Below, piece after piece: positions 7,378-12,009 of a stretch of DNA of 12,009 nucleotides. The stretch is taken from contig CP070726.1 in assembly GCA_020350865.1 (NCBI GenBank), positions 1,985,604 through 1,997,612 on the forward strand, given 5' to 3'. Origin of the DNA: Thermoplasmata archaeon. Lineage in GTDB: Archaea > Thermoplasmatota > Thermoplasmata > GCA-020350865. The position numbers and the translations under genes are program-made. The notes below the pieces were generated by a model. That model saw only the letters and a program-made list of their open reading frames with translations. It searched no databases and was not told the DNA's origin. Every line of letters begins with the position of its first letter. Positions within the stretch are counted from its first letter, which is position 1.

Positions 7378-7384
7378 TCCTCCC
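7378..7384 (-). promoter_or_regulatory. Ribosome binding site deciding the GTG start of the giant protease
   Basis: GGGAGGA on the minus strand lies 8 nt before the GTG at 7369. With the in-frame TAA at 7370-7372, it settles the start codon. The ATG overlapping this site (complement of 7363-7365) is out of frame. Confidence 0.8.
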
Positions 7385-7719
7385 GTATTCGTGGTGATAT
7401 TCTCTGCTAAACAGTATCCATAAGGTCCTTAACTACCCCCTGAATGGTATCCATATGGCTCTATAAAGGTGTTCTCTCGCTGTTTCTCGTATATTGGTCA
7501 TTGGTTATAAAAGTTAATGGGAAACTTCACATCCAGTATATAATAATTCGACAAAGCCCAGTATGCCTCGAATCCACCCCTTTTTGGCTCCGTCTACAAC
7601 ATCCCGGCTCATAGTCCCACTTCATGCTCTTCTTCTTAAAAATAGTCCTATTCCCAACGACTAAGGTCAAAATATATATACCCTTAATGAAGTTTGGATA
7701 ATCCAATCAAAAACCCATA
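7385..7719. promoter_or_regulatory. Divergent promoter region between the two giant surface-protein genes
   Basis: This 363-bp gap (7370-7732) holds no convincing gene. For the minus-strand gene, TATA candidates are CCTTTATAG (complement of 7461-7469; start near 7437, leader about 68 nt) and TTTTATAA (complement of 7505-7512). A direct repeat, GTATCCATA (7414-7422 and 7447-7455), is spaced 33 bp, close to three helical turns. The second copy lies within ATGG-TAT-CCAT and overlaps the palindrome CCATATGG (7451-7458). An inverted repeat AATAG-TC-CTATT (7641-7652) sits about 20 bp upstream of the plus-strand TATA box. These may be regulator sites; no known operator is recognised. Confidence 0.4.
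7671..7680 (+). promoter_or_regulatory. TATA box of the VCBS/TSP3 surface-protein gene
   Basis: AATATATATA, preceded by GGTCAA as a possible BRE, is the best TATA element in the region. It predicts transcription start near 7700-7704 and a leader of about 30 nt. Confidence 0.6.
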
Positions 7720-7726
7720 GGGGGGG
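7720..7726 (+). promoter_or_regulatory. Ribosome binding site of the VCBS/TSP3 gene
   Basis: A run of seven G (7720-7726) lies 6 nt before the ATG at 7733. It is an unusual all-G Shine-Dalgarno-like site, and its position supports this start, which also gives a complete signal peptide. Confidence 0.6.
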
Positions 7727-7732
7727 TAATTC

Positions 7733-10700
7733 ATGGGGAAAACAGCATCGGAAAGAATCGTAGTATATGCGCTGGTTTTCGGACTTTTAACAGGGCATCT
7801 GACAGGGCTGGCCTTATTTTCGGAGCCTGTGGAAGGGGTTGTGGTGAAGTCGAGTGCGCCTTGGTTTGACATGGGATACGATTGCTATGATGTCGCCGTT
7901 GAGGATGTAAACCATGATAATTATCCCGATCTTATCAGTTCACACTTTAGTAACAAATTCTATGTGAGGTTGAATGATGGACAAGGAAATTTTCTAAACA
8001 AAACAACTTATGACGTTAATTGTACGCAGTTCTCCATACAGGTTGGCGATCTCGATGGTGATAACGATCCTGATGTCGTCCTTAGTAATCCAATTATCAA
8101 ACCTCCAGATTTCGATGGTAAAGTCACTATAATGTATAATACGGATGGACTCGGAAATTATGGGAACGAAACCAATATTTCAGTTGGAATATACCTCTAT
8201 ACCTTGTTCCTTGCAGATTTTGATTTGGACGATGACCTGGACATCGTCACAGCAAACAATGGTCGAGGTATTCAGGAGAGTTCCAATGTGTCCATCCTTG
8301 AGAATGATGGGAATGGCAATTTTGATAACCTCAAGAATTATAGTGTTGGTAATGAACCCCTTTCAGTTGTGGCCGGTGATGTGAATGGGGACACATATCC
8401 CGATATTGTCACCTCCCACTGGGGTGAAAAAAGGATATCTGTTTTACTGAATGATAGAAATGGCGGTTTTAGTAATTTAATAAACATTTCTGTGGATAAC
8501 AGACCTGATTACCAGTACTTGGGCGACCTTGATTCAGACAGCGATCTTGACATTGTTTATACAGACCATTCTAATGAAAGGCTGGTTGTTATGAAGAACG
8601 ACGGTGTTGGCAATTTTAGCTACGAAAACGAATATGCTATCGGTGCCGGACAATATTACAAATACTCTCGGGTGAAGCTTGCTGATATCGATGGTGACGC
8701 TGACCTTGATGCAGTTACTACAAACTATGACGATAATACCATCTCGGTTCTGATAAATGACGGCAACGGGGGATTCGGGTTCAGTTACACCTACTCAACT
8801 GGGGAATCGCCAACCTCTATTGCCCTTGGGGATATAGATCAGGACGGAAATATTGATATCGTGATCGCAGACCGTTTTTCAGGAATGATATCGATCTTAT
8901 ATAACGAAGGAAACGGATGGTTCAATCTCCATCCCAAATATCCAGCCGGTTCCTTTCCAGTGTCCATTGCATTAGGTGATATTGATGGTGATGACGCCCC
9001 GGATGTGGTATCGGCCGATAACGAGTCAGCAACATCAACAGTCTATTTCAATAGAGGCGATGGAGGCCTCGGATCGAGAGCAAATTATTCTACATATAGC
9101 ATACCGAAAACCGTTAAACTTGGAGATATTGACAATGATGGTGATATGGACTTGGTTATTTCCGCAGGGGACATGGGACAAACTGGATATGTATGGGTAA
9201 GAATGAATAACGGTGATGGTACATTTGCTACGGAGAGTATCTATGAGATGGGCGAATATCCGCAATTATCCCTTTCCGATGTGAACGGAGATGGTCTTTT
9301 GGACATGGTTACAGCAAATAGGGGGGATGATGACATTTCCCTTCGCTTTAATAATAAATCTAATCCGGGAACTTTCCTTAAAAAGTATGATTATTCTTCC
9401 AGTACCATTGATTACCCAAGCGGCATATCAATGGGTGATGTCGATGGTGACGGAAAAAATGATGATATTGTCGTTTCAAATCCCCACAATGATAATGTTG
9501 AGGTATTCAAGTACGTGTTCACACTTATTCCCCCATTTGCTGGATTCAAATCTTACGGAACTTATTCCGTTGGAGATTATCCAACCGCAGTCATTTTTAC
9601 TGATGTCGATAATGATGATGATATGGATATTGTTTCTGCAAACAGCCATGGGAATTCAATAACCGTACTTCTCAACAATGTAACAGGGATTTTCAATAAT
9701 GGAAGTTTCAATTACACAGTCGGGGATTATCCCAGTTCTGTGGATGCCGGCGATGTGGATGGTGACGGGGATAATGATCTGATCATAGGAAACAGGGATG
9801 ACGGTACAATTTCTATTCTTAAAAATAATGGTCATGGAGGTTTTGGATTCAGGGACGATTATTCTGTTCCACATAGACCATTGTCTGTAACATTAGGAGA
9901 TATCGATAAAGATGATGACCTCGATATTGCTTTCGCTACGGACAATAATATTTCATTCTTGTATAATCGAAATAGCATCGATTTCTATATGGATACGGAC
10001 GGGGATGGATACCCGGATTATCGGGACACCTTCCCTGAGAAGCCCACTGAATGGGTGGACAGTGATGGGGATGGATACGGAGACAACATAGATGCCATCC
10101 CCTGGAACCCATTCGAGGTTGTGGATGCCGATGGCGACAGGCACGGTGACCAGTTCGATGATTCTTTTCCGCAGGATCCGACGGAATGGGATGACCGCGA
10201 CAGTGACGGCTGGGGAGATAACAGTGATGTTTTCCCTCAAGATAGGACGGAGTGGGTGGATTCTGACAACGACGGTGTAGGAGACAATGGTGATAATGAC
10301 GACGATAACGATGGTTATTCCGATGATCTGGAGCGGAGCTACGGTACGGACATCCACAATGCCAGCGACTATCCTGTAGATTTCGATGGGGATTATGTTC
10401 CTGACGATATTGATGAGGATGACGATAATGACGGGTTCAGTGATACCATTGAAGAGAGTTTGGGTTACAATAGCAAGGATGCCGATGATGTTCCGTCCGA
10501 TTACGATAAGGACGGGATGCCGGATGGTGTTGATTACGATGATGACAATGATGGTGTACCGGATTACGATGATTATGCCCCGCTTGACGAGAAAGTGCAA
10601 ACGGACCCGAACCTGATCAGGTTTGGGAGTTTGGAAATCGAGTTGGGTGAGCTGGCCGTGACTATTCTGGGGGGCATAGGCGCGGTGTTCCTGGGTACCG

Positions 10701-10900
10701 TTGTCGTTACCCGAAAAAGGCGGCGGTATAAGAAATACAGGCGCCGCATTGAGGAAAGTACCTCTGTTGCGGAATTGGATGAGATAGATGCCGAGATAAG
10801 ATCGGACTCGGAAAAAGAGCGCATAACATACATGCAGTTAACCCTCTTAAATGAGCAGTTTGCTGACAAATTTTTAATTATTACTGGGAGGAGAGTTTGA
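7733..10900 (+). CDS. Surface protein with 14 VCBS/FG-GAP-like repeats, TSP3 calcium repeats and a transmembrane anchor
   Basis: This 1055-residue protein begins with a signal peptide (hydrophobic stretch about residues 9-28). From about residue 44 to 750 come 14 units, each with a strand, an Asp-rich calcium loop (GDIDGDxxxDIV), a strand ending in xxLNDGNGxF, and an aromatic-Ser-Val-Gly turn. Residues 754-948 form about ten thrombospondin type-3 repeats (DSDGDGYGD, DDNDGFSD), which bind many calcium ions and make a rigid stalk. A transmembrane helix follows (about 974-992), then a basic stop-transfer sequence (RKRRR) and a roughly 60-residue, probably helical tail (RRIEESTSVAELDEIDAEI). That tail resembles the short SHOCT-like tails of other archaeal surface proteins (tentative). 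No catalytic motif is visible. The likely role is adhesion, ligand binding or envelope structure. It is divergent from the giant protease, which also has a propeller, so the two may be co-regulated. The architecture is secure; the function is open. Confidence 0.92.
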   Translation: MGKTASERIVVYALVFGLLTGHLTGLALFSEPVEGVVVKSSAPWFDMGYDCYDVAVEDVNHDNYPDLISSHFSNKFYVRLNDGQGNFLNKTTYDVNCTQFSIQVGDLDGDNDPDVVLSNPIIKPPDFDGKVTIMYNTDGLGNYGNETNISVGIYLYTLFLADFDLDDDLDIVTANNGRGIQESSNVSILENDGNGNFDNLKNYSVGNEPLSVVAGDVNGDTYPDIVTSHWGEKRISVLLNDRNGGFSNLINISVDNRPDYQYLGDLDSDSDLDIVYTDHSNERLVVMKNDGVGNFSYENEYAIGAGQYYKYSRVKLADIDGDADLDAVTTNYDDNTISVLINDGNGGFGFSYTYSTGESPTSIALGDIDQDGNIDIVIADRFSGMISILYNEGNGWFNLHPKYPAGSFPVSIALGDIDGDDAPDVVSADNESATSTVYFNRGDGGLGSRANYSTYSIPKTVKLGDIDNDGDMDLVISAGDMGQTGYVWVRMNNGDGTFATESIYEMGEYPQLSLSDVNGDGLLDMVTANRGDDDISLRFNNKSNPGTFLKKYDYSSSTIDYPSGISMGDVDGDGKNDDIVVSNPHNDNVEVFKYVFTLIPPFAGFKSYGTYSVGDYPTAVIFTDVDNDDDMDIVSANSHGNSITVLLNNVTGIFNNGSFNYTVGDYPSSVDAGDVDGDGDNDLIIGNRDDGTISILKNNGHGGFGFRDDYSVPHRPLSVTLGDIDKDDDLDIAFATDNNISFLYNRNSIDFYMDTDGDGYPDYRDTFPEKPTEWVDSDGDGYGDNIDAIPWNPFEVVDADGDRHGDQFDDSFPQDPTEWDDRDSDGWGDNSDVFPQDRTEWVDSDNDGVGDNGDNDDDNDGYSDDLERSYGTDIHNASDYPVDFDGDYVPDDIDEDDDNDGFSDTIEESLGYNSKDADDVPSDYDKDGMPDGVDYDDDNDGVPDYDDYAPLDEKVQTDPNLIRFGSLEIELGELAVTILGGIGAVFLGTVVVTRKRRRYKKYRRRIEESTSVAELDEIDAEIRSDSEKERITYMQLTLLNEQFADKFLIITGRRV
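7862..9982 (+). repeat. Array of 14 VCBS/FG-GAP-like repeats
   Basis: Fourteen units of about 45-55 residues can be counted by their D-x-D/N-x-D-x-x-x-D loops, from EDVNHDNYPD (unit 1) to GDIDKDDDLD (unit 14). Units 4, 6-8 and 11-14 are the most regular. Fourteen equals two seven-bladed propellers. At DNA level the GATATTGATGGTGATG-type core recurs, but the units are diverged, so this is an old array. The DNA is visibly more AT-rich than the ends of the gene. Confidence 0.82.
9992..10576 (+). repeat. Thrombospondin type-3 calcium-binding repeats
   Basis: Residues 754-948 consist of about ten Asp-rich motifs of the form DxDxDGxxD. The first four are separated by FPxxPTEW-like linkers and the later ones by DDDNDG blocks. 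This is the typical archaeal TSP3 stalk placed between extracellular domains and a membrane anchor. The strongly GAT/GAC-rich DNA creates a long spurious open frame on the opposite strand. Confidence 0.88.
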
Positions 10901-10998
10901 GGAGAAACAGGCCAGACCTCTCAGTCATGGAAAAGAAAGCGAAACCTCTACCATACATAGCTAAGATGTATAATCGCAATCATTCTCCACGAAACGAC

Positions 10999-12009
10999 TT
11001 ATATTATGCCGACCAGGGACAGACCGGCCAAAATATTGATCAGCATTGCTGTAACGGCAATGCGGCCAACCCAGCGGTGGATCATGCGCACCCTGGCCTT
11101 GTTCTTTTTTATTTTAAACTGGGCAATCCCCAAGACGGGACTGAGAATGATGAAGACTGCAGCCAGCACACCCAGGTATGCATGGGGCACCCTGAAATGC
11201 TCCCCCGATGTCATAGTGACCATTACAAATCCCAGAATAATCCCGGCAAGTGAGATTATTGAGCCCGAGACGCCCAGCCACTTGTGGACCTCGATCCTCC
11301 ATCTCTTCTTTTTCTGGAACTTGGCCACGATAACACCTGCCAGCATTAGCAAAAATCCCACAGTCAAAAGCGACGCATGAAACAGCCAAAGGGACGGCAC
11401 CTCGGTTTCGGAGTAGGTTCCCTCAGCCAGGTTGATTTCGCCGTACCCGCGGTCGCTATGTTGTGATTCGAAATCATCATTCTGGCCTATGGCCCAGATA
11501 ACGGTCAGCTCGCCGGTCGAGGGAATTTCCTTGTCCTTATCATCACCTGTGAAGAGGAGGCGCTTGAATTCGATTACGGTTTTCCCGCCGCTCTGCTCCC
11601 CTCCGTAGCACAGTACATCAGAGGTCCCTCCGAGTTCTGTGTCGGAGGGATGGGGGCCAAAGGTTCCGGTTGAATAGCAATCAAGTATGGAGGCTGTCCC
11701 CGAATCCGATACCGAGCCGAAGATCATGTCAGCATCCTTCATTCTATCGGAGGGGTCCAGTCCAATGGCCACCCAGCCATCAGTATTTCCCTCCATGGCC
11801 GCTGTGATCGTGTCGCCCTCCAGTGTCCAGTGGAGCTTGAAGTCTCCGCCTCCGAATGTTGCTGTGAATTCGTATTCACCGGGATCGATCACACCGTCCA
11901 GTGTCGGGGGACAATCACCTTGTGTATCACCGGTCTCCTTTACAATAAAACGCAATCTCAGGCTGCCGTCATCATAACCCTCTTTTTCCGCCCCGATATC
12001 AATTGTCTC
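10999..12009 (-). CDS. DOMON domain / cytochrome b561-type transmembrane protein (5' end outside the window)
   Basis: The frame is open to the window edge and reads coding-like there (AEKEGYDDGSLRLRF). The first in-frame start-like codon, a TTG at 11955, is therefore unlikely to be the real start; 336 residues are visible. Numbering from the first visible codon, a DOMON domain covers about 37-195. It contains LDGVIDPGEYE, GWVAIGLDPSDRMKDADM and the closing QHSDRGYGEINL. M90 and H184 sit where DOMON cytochromes ligate haem b. Four transmembrane helices follow (about 207-231, 243-265, 276-297, 315-335), with His 211, 242, 276 and 311 near their ends, as in b561/ferric-reductase-like domains holding two haems. 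The predicted role is passing electrons across the membrane between a quinone or other cytosolic-side donor and an extracellular partner, as in plant CYBDOM proteins. It is convergent with the VCBS/TSP3 gene, 98 bp away. The fold is secure; redox partner and direction are unknown. Confidence 0.87.
   Translation of the reverse strand, partial: ETIDIGAEKEGYDDGSLRLRFIVKETGDTQGDCPPTLDGVIDPGEYEFTATFGGGDFKLHWTLEGDTITAAMEGNTDGWVAIGLDPSDRMKDADMIFGSVSDSGTASILDCYSTGTFGPHPSDTELGGTSDVLCYGGEQSGGKTVIEFKRLLFTGDDKDKEIPSTGELTVIWAIGQNDDFESQHSDRGYGEINLAEGTYSETEVPSLWLFHASLLTVGFLLMLAGVIVAKFQKKKRWRIEVHKWLGVSGSIISLAGIILGFVMVTMTSGEHFRVPHAYLGVLAAVFIILSPVLGIAQFKIKKNKARVRMIHRWVGRIAVTAMLINILAGLSLVGII

Noticed and set aside
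9953..10600. 215-residue minus-strand open frame rich in Ile and Val
   Set aside because: It is the complement of the GAT/GAC-rich TSP3 repeats, which lack stop codons on the opposite strand; the plus strand encodes clear calcium motifs.
10901..10998. Bidirectional terminator between the VCBS/TSP3 and DOMON genes
   Set aside because: Only a weak purine stretch (10930-10943, T-rich on the minus strand) is present; no stem or strong T-run supports a confident call.
10897..11253. 118-residue plus-strand frame starting at TTG overlapping the stop of the VCBS/TSP3 gene
   Set aside because: Most of it is antisense to the DOMON-b561 coding region, and its composition (His, Cys, Gln, Asn rich) is typical of a shadow frame, despite a GGAGG nearby.
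11953..11955. TTG as the start of the DOMON-b561 gene
   Set aside because: The frame stays open with coding-like sequence to the window edge, and no signal peptide follows the TTG, although the DOMON domain must be exported.

Overview
The window looks archaeal and most probably comes from a Thermoplasmatota-like euryarchaeon; that lineage is an inference. The signs are TATA-box promoters about 25-30 bp from plausible starts, purine-rich Shine-Dalgarno sites, oligo-T ends rather than classic stem-loop terminators, and large secreted proteins made of CARDB, FG-GAP/VCBS and thrombospondin-type-3 units. One of these carries a GLTNG repeat tract and a PEF-CTERM-like C-terminus. Base composition is intermediate by eye, with one clearly more AT-rich stretch inside the second large gene.

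Layout. (1) Positions 1-77, minus strand: the first codons of a secreted or membrane protein (signal peptide only). (2) Positions 78-407: a palindrome-rich intergenic region with promoters for the genes on both sides. (3) Positions 408-599, plus strand: a 63-residue cold-shock-domain protein, followed by an oligo-T terminator. (4) Positions 632-7369, minus strand: a 2245-residue membrane-spanning protein. Its N-terminus holds a SAP motif, two zinc ribbons and GLTNG repeats ahead of a transmembrane helix. Its extracellular part holds two DGxFxDW beta domains, tandem I9-like propeptide units, a complete subtilisin (S8) protease, a P-domain-like sandwich, CARDB, and a seven-repeat FG-GAP propeller interrupted by a jelly-roll domain. 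It ends in a PEYP/hydrophobic/Arg sorting-type tail. (5) Positions 7370-7732: a divergent promoter region. (6) Positions 7733-10900, plus strand: a 1055-residue surface protein with a signal peptide, 14 VCBS/FG-GAP-like repeats, about ten TSP3 calcium-binding repeats, a transmembrane helix and a basic, coiled cytosolic tail. (7) Positions 10999-12009, minus strand: a DOMON plus cytochrome-b561-type transmembrane protein whose true start lies beyond the window.

Apart from the cold-shock protein, the genes form a cell-envelope neighbourhood. Two giant calcium-dependent propeller proteins are divergently transcribed from one intergenic region, next to a predicted haem-b transmembrane electron-transfer protein. 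The most unusual item is the giant protease: nucleic-acid-type modules (SAP, zinc ribbons) on the predicted cytosolic side are joined through one membrane helix to an extracellular protease. The cold-shock gene has a leader rich in hairpins, including an anti-Shine-Dalgarno segment, that could work as a temperature-responsive switch.
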